From Candidatus Phaeomarinibacter sp. (GTDB lineage: Bacteria; Pseudomonadota; Alphaproteobacteria; CGMCC-115125), in NCBI GenBank assembly GCA_028279995.1, contig JANQMQ010000669.1:1-13354 (forward strand): a DNA stretch of 13,354 nucleotides, in the 5' to 3' direction. Shown here piece by piece: positions 6,275 through 13,354 of this stretch. The position numbers were made by a program, and so were the translations under genes. Each line of letters begins with the position of its first letter. The stretch's first letter is position 1. The notes under the pieces were generated by a model. The model did no database searches. It worked only from the letters and a program-made list of their open reading frames with translations, and was not told the DNA's origin.

Positions 6275-7702
6275 ATGAAAAAGATCTCTACTGATATCTG
6301 CGTCATCGGCGGTGGCTCTGGCGGCCTTTCGGTTGCAGCGGGTGCCGTGCAGATGGGGGCTAAAGTTGTCCTCTTGGAAGCCGGCGAGATGGGTGGCGAC
6401 TGCCTCAACTATGGCTGCGTTCCCTCCAAGGCCCTGCTGGCCGCGGGCAAGCACGCACATATGTTCGGTCACTCCGAGGAATTCGGCATTGCAGCTGCGG
6501 TTCCGCAGGTCGACTTCAAAAAGGTCAATGCGCACGTCAAAGACGTGATCGCAACCATCGCTCCCATCGACAGCCAGGAACGGTTTGAAGGACTGGGCGT
6601 CACAGTCATTCGCGAGTTCGGGCGGTTCAAGGATGCCCGCACCGTGATTGCCGGGGATACCGAGATCACCGCGAAGCGGATTGTCATTGCAACCGGCTCA
6701 AGCCCGTTCGAGCCGCCTATTCCCGGCCTCGACACGGTTCCGTTCTTCACCAACGAGAACATCTTCGACAACGAAGTGCTGCCGGAGCATCTGATCGTGA
6801 TTGGTGGCGGGCCCATCGGCATGGAAATGAGCCAGGCGCATCGACGGCTGGGGGCAAAAGTCACGACACTTGAGGGTGGCAAGGCACTGGGCAAGGACGA
6901 CCCGGAGCTCACGGCCATCGTCAAGAAGCGGCTCGTGGAAGAGGGCATTGACCTGCGCGAAGAGGCCATGGTCCAGCGCATCGAGAAAACGGACGGTGGC
7001 ATACGTGTGGTCTTCGAGAAAGACGGCAGCGAGCAAAGCGTTGAAGGCTCACACCTGCTGCTTGCGGTCGGCCGCAAGCCCAATGTGGACAAGCTCGACC
7101 TCGAGAAGGCCGGCATCGAGTACACAAATCGCGGCATCCAGACAGACGAACGTCTGCGGACGACCAACAAGAAGGTGTTTGCCATTGGGGACGTGGCCGG
7201 CGGTCTGCAATTCACCCACGTTGCCGGGTACCATGCAGGCATTGTTATCCGTAACGCGCTCTTCAAGATGCCCGCCAAGGCTGACCACTCCGCCGTACCC
7301 TGGGTCACCTACACCGACCCGGAGATGGCCCATGTGGGCCTCACGGAACAGCAGGCCCGCGAAGCTCATGGCGACTCGGTGCGCATTCTGCACTGGGGGT
7401 TTGATGAGAACGACCGCGCGCAGGCAGAGCGCCGCACGGAAGGTGTCATCAAAGTGGCCGTCGACAAGAAGGGCGTTGTGCTTGGTGCTTCCATCGTTGG
7501 CGCCGGCGCCGGTGATCTTCTGGCACCGTGGATTCTCGCTGTCGGGCAGAAACAGAAGATCGGCACGATGGCCCAGTTCATTGCGCCCTACCCAACCATG
7601 ACGGAAGTATCCAAGCGGGCTGCCGGATCTTACTATACGGGCACGCTTTACAGCCCGCGGGTGCGGTTTGTCGTGAAGACGCTCATGCGGCTCTTCGGGT
7701 AG
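6275..7702 (+). CDS. FAD-dependent pyridine nucleotide-disulfide oxidoreductase (MerA/Lpd-like)
   Basis: Class I flavoprotein disulfide reductase, 475 aa, predicted cytoplasmic. Domain order is clear: FAD-binding VIGGGSGGLS (10-19); redox-active disulfide GGDCLNYGCVPSK (C43, C48); nucleotide-binding VIGGGPIGMEMS with Glu after the second strand (TLEGG), which suggests NADH; the second FAD motif FAIGDVAGG; and a C-terminal dimerisation domain. Near the C-terminus the Lpd signature His-Pro-Thr-x-x-Glu reads YPTMTE (Tyr439, Glu444), so the catalytic His is Tyr, as in MerA. The MerA C-terminal Cys-Cys pair and N-terminal metal-binding domain are both absent. It should therefore not be called mercuric reductase or lipoamide dehydrogenase; the substrate is unknown. 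Start: AAGGA (6262-6266) is 8 nt before the ATG. It is the last gene of the DUF547-TVP38 cluster. Genes of this type are, to my knowledge, often adjacent or fused to TVP38 genes. Confidence 0.92.
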   Translation: MKKISTDICVIGGGSGGLSVAAGAVQMGAKVVLLEAGEMGGDCLNYGCVPSKALLAAGKHAHMFGHSEEFGIAAAVPQVDFKKVNAHVKDVIATIAPIDSQERFEGLGVTVIREFGRFKDARTVIAGDTEITAKRIVIATGSSPFEPPIPGLDTVPFFTNENIFDNEVLPEHLIVIGGGPIGMEMSQAHRRLGAKVTTLEGGKALGKDDPELTAIVKKRLVEEGIDLREEAMVQRIEKTDGGIRVVFEKDGSEQSVEGSHLLLAVGRKPNVDKLDLEKAGIEYTNRGIQTDERLRTTNKKVFAIGDVAGGLQFTHVAGYHAGIVIRNALFKMPAKADHSAVPWVTYTDPEMAHVGLTEQQAREAHGDSVRILHWGFDENDRAQAERRTEGVIKVAVDKKGVVLGASIVGAGAGDLLAPWILAVGQKQKIGTMAQFIAPYPTMTEVSKRAAGSYYTGTLYSPRVRFVVKTLMRLFG

Positions 7703-7714
7703 CATGCATAGATA

Positions 7715-7735
7715 AGCCCGGCCTCAGGCGGGGCT
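7715..7735 (+). terminator. GC-rich hairpin after the oxidoreductase gene (weak terminator candidate)
   Basis: AGCCC (7715-7719) pairs with GGGCT (7731-7735) and GCC (7721-7723) with GGC (7727-7729), separated by one G-G mismatch and closed by a TCA loop. It starts 12 bp after the oxidoreductase stop and ends 15 bp before the kinase ATG. There is no T-tract, so any termination would be weak or factor-dependent; it may instead separate or tune expression of the two genes. Confidence 0.35.
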
Positions 7736-7750
7736 GATCGCGGGCGGGAC

Positions 7751-9262
7751 ATGGACCAGGAAGAACAGACAACAGGATTGCCCTCAGACGGCATGCAGGG
7801 ACAGGAGCCGCGCTCCAGTCTGCAGTCCCTGCTGCCGCAGCGGCTCGCCCGCAGCCTGTCTGCTCAACTGCTGGTCCTGACGGTCGCCTTTGTCATGCTG
7901 GCGGAGATCTTCATCTACGTCCCCTCCATTGCAAACTACCGCGCAACATGGCTGATGGACCGGATCAACGCCGCCCAGCTTGCAACGCTTGCGGTTGTTG
8001 CTGCAGCCGAGCGCGGCGTGATGCCCGACCTTGAAGAGGAACTACTCAAAAACGCCGAAGTTAAAGCCGTTGCCCTGAAGCGTGACAATCGCCGCGAGCT
8101 CCTGCTGGCAAGCCCGATGCAAGACATGATTGTTGCGCGTTACGACCTTCGGAATGCCAGCATCTTCGAACTGATCTACGACGCGTTCGAGACGGTCGTG
8201 TTCGGGGGCAGCCGGACGGTGGCAGTTGCCGGAGAGCCTCGCTTTGGCGGCGGTGAGTTCATCGAAATCGTCATTGACGATACACCGCTGCGCGAGGACA
8301 TGATTGCCTACTCCCGCAACATACTTGTGCTGTCGATCGTCATTTCCATCTTTACTGCCACCCTCGTCTTCCTAGCCCTCAACCGCGCACTGGTTCAGCC
8401 AATGATGCGGATCACCGAGAACATGGTCAGGTTTCGTCAGTATCCGGAGGATGTGTCGCGGGTCATGGTTCCGTCCGAGCGGCGCGACGAGATCGGCACG
8501 GCAGAACGTGAGCTGGCCTCAATGCAGGGAGAAATCCGCCAGGCTCTTCGCCAGAAGACACGGCTGGCCGCGCTTGGCACTGCGGTGAGCAAGATCAATC
8601 ATGATCTACGCAATATCCTTGCGAGCGCGCAGCTCATCTCGGACCGGCTCAGCGGTGTCGATGATCCCCAGGTTCAAAAGCTGGCACCACGTCTGTTTGC
8701 GTCAATCGACCGGGCAATCGCACTTGCAACCGACACCATGAAGTTCGGAAAGGCGGAAGAAGCCCCAACACGCAAGCAGTTTGTTCCGCTCGCGGACCTC
8801 ACCCGCGAAGTGGTTGATGCCGTCCTGCCAGCGGACGATACCCGCATCAAGGTCGATATTCGCATTGATGAAGAAGAGCAGGTTTTCGCGGATGCGGATC
8901 AGCTGTTCCGGGTCCTCCTCAATCTGGCGCGCAACGCCGTGCAGGCCATGGAAGAGGCTGACGGCTCCGGCACGCTAAGCATCGCCTGCGAGATGACGGA
9001 TACCGGTGGCCGGCTCGTTGTTTCCGATACGGGGCCAGGTCTGCCTTCGGAAGCGCAGGACCACTTGTTCGAACCCTTCATAGGTAGCGCAAGCAAAGGC
9101 GGCACAGGGCTTGGCATGGCCATTGCCGCTGATCTTGTGCGTGCCCATGGCGGTCGGATCGAGCTGTTTGAAACCGCACCGGGCAGAACCGTATTCCATA
9201 TCTACCTGCCAGGACCGGATGGCAGCCTTGCAGCCTCCGCCCCTAGTGCTGCGGCCCGTTAG
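7751..9262 (+). CDS. Membrane-bound sensor histidine kinase
   Basis: Two-component sensor kinase of 503 aa, inserted in the inner membrane. Order of parts: cytoplasmic N-tail (1-37); TM1 about 38-60; a periplasmic sensor region about 61-188 that I do not recognise; TM2 about 189-210; HAMP-like linker about 212-264 with Pro217 and DEIG (246-249); dimerisation/phosphoacceptor H-box SKINHDLRNILA with His284; and a HATPase_c domain with N-box NLARNAVQAM (Asn395), G1 box SDTGPG (Asp426) and G2 box GGTGLGM (450-456). All catalytic boxes are present, so it should be active. No response regulator lies in the window, so the partner is elsewhere. It starts 48 bp after the oxidoreductase; tam follows its stop by 18 bp. 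The signal sensed is unknown. The Shine-Dalgarno is poor (GGGCGGGAC). Confidence 0.93.
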   Translation: MDQEEQTTGLPSDGMQGQEPRSSLQSLLPQRLARSLSAQLLVLTVAFVMLAEIFIYVPSIANYRATWLMDRINAAQLATLAVVAAAERGVMPDLEEELLKNAEVKAVALKRDNRRELLLASPMQDMIVARYDLRNASIFELIYDAFETVVFGGSRTVAVAGEPRFGGGEFIEIVIDDTPLREDMIAYSRNILVLSIVISIFTATLVFLALNRALVQPMMRITENMVRFRQYPEDVSRVMVPSERRDEIGTAERELASMQGEIRQALRQKTRLAALGTAVSKINHDLRNILASAQLISDRLSGVDDPQVQKLAPRLFASIDRAIALATDTMKFGKAEEAPTRKQFVPLADLTREVVDAVLPADDTRIKVDIRIDEEEQVFADADQLFRVLLNLARNAVQAMEEADGSGTLSIACEMTDTGGRLVVSDTGPGLPSEAQDHLFEPFIGSASKGGTGLGMAIAADLVRAHGGRIELFETAPGRTVFHIYLPGPDGSLAASAPSAAAR

Positions 9263-9280
9263 GATGCTACATCCCGCCCC

Positions 9281-10045
9281 ATGAGTTGGGACCCTTCACT
9301 CTACCTCACCTTTGACGACAAGCGGACACGCCCCGCTGCTGAGCTGCTTTCGCGGGTTCTCACTGACGCCCCCGACACCGTCGTGGACCTTGGATGCGGA
9401 CCGGGCAATTCAACCACATTGCTGGCTGCTCGCTGGCCGGACGCACGGATTGAGGGCGTCGACAGTTCGCAGGAGATGCTGGACAAGGCCGCAACGAGCG
9501 GTATTCGCGCCACGTGGTCGCGCGCAGACATCGCGGAGTGGCGTAGCGCCACGCCTCAGGACGTCATTTTCACCAATGCAGCGCTTCACTGGCTTGAAGA
9601 CCACACAACACTGTTTCCAGCATTGATGGATCAACTGAGACCTAGCGGTACACTGGCCGTTCAGATGCCGCGCAACTTCGAGGCGCCCAGCCATACACTT
9701 CTGCACGAGACAGTGGTCGAAACCGGCGATCCGGCACTGACATCCCTTCTCCGCCCGAACCCGGTTGCCAATGCCGACGTCTATCACAGGCTGTTGGCTC
9801 CTCATGCCGCATCCTTGGATATCTGGGAGACGACATACCTCCAGGTGCTGACAGGCGAGGATGCGGTGCTGGCCTGGACAAGCGGGACAGCTCTTGTGCC
9901 GTTTACTTCGGCACTTGATGGTGAGGCATGTGACAGTTTTGTGGAGGCCTACCGGCTGAAACTGGCCAATGCGTATCCGCCGGAACCCGACGGATCGACA
10001 CTATTTTCCTTCAAGCGCATTTTTATTGTTGCAAGAAAGCGCTAG
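9281..10045 (+). CDS. tam: Trans-aconitate 2-methyltransferase
   Basis: Class I SAM-dependent methyltransferase, 254 aa, that by homology methyl-esterifies trans-aconitate, a spontaneous isomer of cis-aconitate that inhibits the citric-acid cycle. The opening MSWDPSLYLTFDDKRTRPAAELL matches the Tam N-terminus closely. Motif I is VVDLGCGPGNST (34-45), with the ribose-binding acidic residue in GVDSS (Asp61). The family segment NAALHWLEDH lies at about 99-108, and the remaining part is the all-length C-terminal domain without truncation. Cytoplasmic, no signal peptide. The ATG is 18 bp after the histidine kinase stop, with only a weak upstream purine stretch, so it is probably translated from the same message. 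The link to the kinase is positional only; a different small-acid substrate is possible. Confidence 0.9.
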   Translation: MSWDPSLYLTFDDKRTRPAAELLSRVLTDAPDTVVDLGCGPGNSTTLLAARWPDARIEGVDSSQEMLDKAATSGIRATWSRADIAEWRSATPQDVIFTNAALHWLEDHTTLFPALMDQLRPSGTLAVQMPRNFEAPSHTLLHETVVETGDPALTSLLRPNPVANADVYHRLLAPHAASLDIWETTYLQVLTGEDAVLAWTSGTALVPFTSALDGEACDSFVEAYRLKLANAYPPEPDGSTLFSFKRIFIVARKR

Positions 10046-10090
10046 CGCGCAACTGCATGGCCAAAGCCCGCTATGGTGCATTGCAACGTA

Positions 10091-10117
10091 AGGCTCACGG
10101 TGCCAACCTTTGAGCCT
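10091..10117. promoter_or_regulatory. Inverted repeat upstream of the GH15 gene
   Basis: AGGCTCA (10091-10097) and TGAGCCT (10111-10117) form a perfect 7-bp inverted repeat with a 13-nt spacer, in the 104-bp gap between tam and the GH15 gene. The centre-to-centre distance is 20 bp, about two helical turns, which suits a dimeric repressor or activator. It could equally be a stem-loop ending the tam transcript, but no T-run follows. A clear -35/-10 pair was not found. Confidence 0.4.
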
Positions 10118-10149
10118 GAGTACTTGCACAACTTAGCCCCAAGGTTTTT

Positions 10150-11943
10150 ATGTCCACGCTTGATCTCGGCGTCATCGGCAACAGCAGCTTTGGCGCACTC
10201 ATAAATCCTCAGGGCAGGATCGTCTGGTGCTGCCTTCCCCGATTTGATGGCGACCCGGTTTTTTGCGATCTGCTGAATGGCGGCGAGCAGGCTGTCGACG
10301 GCGGTGACTTCGGTTTCTGGGATGTAGAGCTGTCCGGCTTCGAGCGCAGCGAACAGAACTACGAGTACAATACTGCCATCCTCAAGACCCGGCTTTATGA
10401 CGACAAGGGCAACGCCGTCGAGCTGACGGACTTTGCACCACGCTACCTCAATCACGGGCGCATGTTCCGACCCGTCACCCTCATGCGCCGCATCGCGCCG
10501 ATTGTTGGTACACCTCGTATCACGATCCGCCTGCGCCCGCGGTTTAACTGGGGAGAACGGATGCCGGATGTGAGCAGAGGCACCAATCACGCACGTTTCT
10601 TCCACACCGGACAGACATTGCGGCTCAACACCAATGTGCCGCTGACATATGTGCTGGACGAAGTACCTTTCCTGCTGGAAGAGCCGGTCGACATGATGCT
10701 CGGGCCGGATGAGCCACTGGTTGGCAACCTGCATGAAACGGCCAATACGTTTCAGGAGCGGACTGCGAATTACTGGCGTACCTGGGTCCGCCGTCTGGCA
10801 CTGCCACTTGAATGGCAGGATGCCGTTATTCGTGCCGCGATCACGCTGAAGCTGTGCACCTTTGAAGAGACTGGCGCCATCATTGCTGCAATGACGACGT
10901 CAATTCCCGAAGCTGCAAATACACAACGCAATTGGGACTATCGCTATTGCTGGCTGCGGGACGCGTTCTTCGTGGTACGTGCGCTCAACTCCCTGTCGGA
11001 GGTTGAGACGATGGAGCACTACCTGCGCTACCTGCACAACATCGTCGGCGAGGCCAACGCGCATCTGCAACCCGTCTGGGGCATCAGCCGCAAGGCCGCC
11101 CTTGTTGAAAGCGAAGTCACAAGCCTTTCAGGCTATCGGGGCATGGGCCCCGTGCGGGTGGGCAATCAGGCGTATGAGCATTTCCAGCACGATGTGTATG
11201 GAAATGTCGTGCTGGCAGCTTCCCAGTCCTTCTTGGACCGCCGTCTGTTCCGACCGGGCACGGAAGAAAACTTCCGGCGGCTCGAGCACATGGGCGAACT
11301 GGCATTCAAGACCTACAATCAGCCCGACGCAGGCATGTGGGAACTGCGGACCCGGGCGCGTGTTCATACCTCATCCAGCCTCATGTGCTGGGCGGCGTGC
11401 GACAGGCTGGCGAAGATTGCCCGTCACATGGGTTTCACAGATCGCGGGTCTTATTGGCAAGAACGGGCAGACACGATTCACAATACGATTACGACCGAAG
11501 CCTGGAACACGGAAATGGATTCCTTCGCCGAGAGTTTCGGTGGCAGAGGTGTCGAAGCCGGCCTGCTCCTGATGGCGGAAGTCGGTTTTCTCAATCCCGA
11601 AGATGAGCGTTTCAGAAAGACCCTCGACGCCGTTGAGCGCACCTTGCGACGCGGCAAACACATGTACAGATATGCCGAAGCAGATGATTTTGGTGAGCCG
11701 GAAACAGCCTTCAACATCTGCACATTCTGGTACATCGACGCCTTGGCGCGTGTCGGACGGGAAGAAGAGGCGCGGGAGATTTTTGAAGAGATGCTGAGTG
11801 CTCGCAATCCACTGGGCCTTCTTTCTGAAGATACAGACGTGAAAACGGGCGAGTTGTGGGGCAACTATCCGCAAACCTACTCCCTTGTCGGTATCATCAA
11901 TGCCGCCATGAGGCTGTCCCGCCCCTGGGAGGATGAAGTATGA
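10150..11943 (+). CDS. Glycoside hydrolase family 15 protein (glucoamylase/trehalase-like)
   Basis: GH15 inverting alpha-glucosidase of 597 aa, predicted cytoplasmic (no signal peptide). Bacterial GH15 members act on alpha-glucans (glucoamylase, glucodextranase) or on alpha,alpha-trehalose; the sequence alone does not decide. The N-terminal beta-domain (LGVIGNSSFGALINPQGRIVW, FDGDPVF) is followed by the (alpha/alpha)6 barrel with the signature NWDYRYCWLRD (261-271), the substrate-site region SGYRGMGPVRVGNQAYEHFQHDVYG split over 327-351, the likely general acid Glu398 in DAGMWELR and the likely general base Glu560 in GLLSED, then GNYPQTYSLVGIINAA (571-586). AAGG five bases before the ATG fits a ribosome-binding site. 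The stop overlaps the otsA start (ATGA), so the two are translationally coupled, which favours a role in trehalose or storage-glucan turnover. Confidence 0.93.
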   Translation: MSTLDLGVIGNSSFGALINPQGRIVWCCLPRFDGDPVFCDLLNGGEQAVDGGDFGFWDVELSGFERSEQNYEYNTAILKTRLYDDKGNAVELTDFAPRYLNHGRMFRPVTLMRRIAPIVGTPRITIRLRPRFNWGERMPDVSRGTNHARFFHTGQTLRLNTNVPLTYVLDEVPFLLEEPVDMMLGPDEPLVGNLHETANTFQERTANYWRTWVRRLALPLEWQDAVIRAAITLKLCTFEETGAIIAAMTTSIPEAANTQRNWDYRYCWLRDAFFVVRALNSLSEVETMEHYLRYLHNIVGEANAHLQPVWGISRKAALVESEVTSLSGYRGMGPVRVGNQAYEHFQHDVYGNVVLAASQSFLDRRLFRPGTEENFRRLEHMGELAFKTYNQPDAGMWELRTRARVHTSSSLMCWAACDRLAKIARHMGFTDRGSYWQERADTIHNTITTEAWNTEMDSFAESFGGRGVEAGLLLMAEVGFLNPEDERFRKTLDAVERTLRRGKHMYRYAEADDFGEPETAFNICTFWYIDALARVGREEEAREIFEEMLSARNPLGLLSEDTDVKTGELWGNYPQTYSLVGIINAAMRLSRPWEDEV

Positions 11944-13354
11944 GTCGGCTCATTGTTGTTTCAAACCGCGTGGGGCCGATTGGTGATGCCAAGCGGGCGG
12001 GCGGGCTCGCCATCGCCCTTGTTGAAGCGCTCAAGTCATCGGGCGGTATTTGGTTCGGCTGGACCGGCGATATCATTAAGGAGCCCGACAGTCGTCTGAA
12101 GCTTGAGACCGCCGGACCGCTTACGCTGGCAACAGTTGATCTCTCGGAAGCGGATCACGAGGACTACTACAACGGGTTTGCAAACCGCTCTCTATGGCCG
12201 CTGTTTCATTTCCGTACCGGGCTTGTGCAGTATGACCGGCAAAACTTCGCCGGCTACGAACGGGTCAATGCCAGCTTTGCCAAATCCCTTCTGCCGCTCA
12301 TCCAGCAGGACGATCTGATCTGGGTGCATGACTATCATTTTCTGCTGTTTGCAGAGGAACTGCGCAAGCTGGGCTGCACGCGCCCCATCGGCCACTTTCT
12401 GCATATCCCGTTTCCGCCGCGCGAGTTGCTGACGACGCTGCCGCATCACGAACAACTGGTGAAGGCGCTGTTTGCGTTCGACATACTCGGCTTCCAGACG
12501 GAACATGACCGCGACCGCTTCTTTGACTATGTGCGCATGGAGGCAGCCGGCAGCGTTCTTGGTGACAAGGCACGCTGCTTCGGACGCACTGTTACCGCGC
12601 GGCATTTTCCCATCGGCATTGATGCAGACAATTTCGTCGAGTTTGCCGAGTCTGAAGAGGGGCAGAAGCAATTCACCTCCATGCGTGACATGTTGCGGGG
12701 ACGCAAACAGATTATCGGGGTTGACCGGCTGGACTACACCAAGGGACTCCCCGAACGCTTCAACGCCTTTGAGCGGATGCTCGAGGACTACTCCGACAAG
12801 CGGGGGCAGACGAGCCTGTTACAGGTGGCCCCGCCATCGCGCACCGACGTATCAGAGTATCAGGATCTTCGTCTCGAGCTTGAAGGCATGGCCGGTCACA
12901 TCAATGGCCGGTTTGCGGAGTTCAACTGGACGCCCATTCGCTACCTCAACAGGTCCTTTGCCCGTCAGGCGCTTGCGGGCCTGTACCGCGCCAGCCATGT
13001 GGGTCTTGTAACGCCACTGCGCGACGGCATGAACCTGGTAGCAAAGGAGTATGTAGCGGCACAGGACCCTGAAGATCCAGGCGTGCTCGTGCTGTCGCGC
13101 TTCGCCGGGGCCGCCAAGCAGATGACGGATGCTGTCATCATCAACCCCTACGACGTTCAGGGCATGGCAGATGCCATGGCACGCGCCCTTGACATGCCGC
13201 TTGAGGAGCGTATCCGTCGGCATGAGGCACTCATGAAGACCGTGCGCGAGGAAGACATCAGCCACTGGCGGACAACCTTTATGGATGCCCTTGGCAGTGT
13301 GGAAGACTCCGGCGTGACCGGTGGCAGCATTCACGCTGAGAACAATGCGTCGCT
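11940..13354 (+). CDS. otsA: Alpha,alpha-trehalose-phosphate synthase (UDP-forming), 3' end beyond window
   Basis: GT20 glycosyltransferase that makes trehalose-6-phosphate from a nucleotide-glucose donor and glucose-6-phosphate, the first step of the OtsAB pathway in the cytoplasm. 471 codons are visible and the frame is open at the right edge; E. coli OtsA is about 474 aa, so little should be missing. Active-site residues match the family: SNR (Arg10), GGLA (21-24), GWTG (Trp41), Tyr77, HDYH (130-133), [12 protein letters not shown] (Arg263, Lys268) and [14 protein letters not shown] (Asp362, Asn365, Glu370). The start overlaps the GH15 stop as ATGA. The last visible residues ([11 protein letters not shown]) look like a variable C-terminal tail. 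No otsB phosphatase is visible before the operon; it may lie downstream or elsewhere. Confidence 0.96.
   Translation, partial: MSRLIVVSNRVGPIGDAKRAGGLAIALVEALKSSGGIWFGWTGDIIKEPDSRLKLETAGPLTLATVDLSEADHEDYYNGFANRSLWPLFHFRTGLVQYDRQNFAGYERVNASFAKSLLPLIQQDDLIWVHDYHFLLFAEELRKLGCTRPIGHFLHIPFPPRELLTTLPHHEQLVKALFAFDILGFQTEHDRDRFFDYVRMEAAGSVLGDKARCFGRTVTARHFPIGIDADNFVEFAESEEGQKQFTSMRDMLRGRKQIIGVDRLDYTKGLPERFNAFERMLEDYSDKRGQTSLLQVAPPSRTDVSEYQDLRLELEGMAGHINGRFAEFNWTPIRYLNRSFARQALAGLYRASHVGLVTPLRDGMNLVAKEYVAAQDPEDPGVLVLSRFAGAAKQMTDAVIINPYDVQGMADAMARALDMPLEERIRRHEALMKTVREEDISHWRTTFMDALGSVEDSGVTGGSIHAENNAS

Noticed and set aside
6275..7702. Mercuric reductase (merA) annotation
   Set aside because: The C-terminal vicinal cysteines and metal-binding N-terminal domain are absent and no mer genes are nearby.
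7049..7705. 218-codon minus-strand frame
   Set aside because: Antisense to the flavoenzyme C-terminal half, which carries clear family motifs on the plus strand.
10042..10734. 230-codon minus-strand frame reaching into the tam-GH15 gap
   Set aside because: Overlaps the conserved N-terminal domain of the GH15 enzyme in antisense; no recognisable domain.
1..13354. CRISPR, tRNA, insertion sequence, phage or toxin-antitoxin elements
   Set aside because: I saw no regularly spaced repeats, cloverleaf-like segments, transposase motifs or small paired genes; the genes are chromosomal types with uniform base composition by eye.

Overview
The window looks like chromosomal DNA of an alphaproteobacterium. 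G+C is fairly high (roughly 58-60% by eye), and the minus-strand block rpmH-rnpA-yidC-engB-argB is a gene order familiar from that class. RnpA, YidC and EngB also read as alphaproteobacterial. I cannot place the genus; an aquatic Rhodobiaceae/Parvibaculales-type or related lineage is only a guess. I see no tRNA, rRNA, CRISPR array, insertion sequence, phage gene or att site.

Left half, minus strand (1-4343): a strong sigma70-type promoter (TTGACA, 17-bp spacer, TACAAC) drives rpmH (L34, GTG start, 44 aa) through a leader of about 135 nt that holds three small stem-loops. A fourth hairpin with a short U-tract lies between rpmH and rnpA and may act as an attenuator. rnpA overlaps yidC by 20 bp, so there is no room for the yidD gene often found between them. 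engB follows 12 bp after yidC, and argB (acetylglutamate kinase, arginine synthesis) runs off the left edge. The block joins translation, tRNA processing, membrane-protein insertion and ribosome assembly, with argB as its metabolic tail.

Middle, plus strand (4496-7702): a divergent three-gene cluster encodes an exported DUF547 protein, a TVP38/TMEM64 (VTT-domain) membrane protein and a cytoplasmic FAD/NAD(P) disulfide oxidoreductase of the Lpd/MerA superfamily. Nearly all the cysteines in these proteins occur as pairs: C-x4-C in DUF547, two cysteines in one predicted periplasmic loop of the VTT protein, and the redox-active C-x4-C of the flavoenzyme. The oxidoreductase lacks the C-terminal Cys-Cys of mercuric reductase and has Tyr where lipoamide dehydrogenase has its catalytic His. 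A trans-membrane thiol/redox relay is a testable hypothesis and the most interesting point in the window.

Right half, plus strand (7751-13354): a membrane sensor histidine kinase with no response regulator beside it is followed 18 bp later by a trans-aconitate methyltransferase (tam). Then come a GH15 glycosidase and trehalose-6-phosphate synthase (otsA), overlapping by ATGA. otsA reaches the right edge after 471 codons and is probably almost complete. No otsB phosphatase is visible. The GH15-otsA pair points to trehalose or alpha-glucan metabolism, probably linked to osmotic or desiccation stress.
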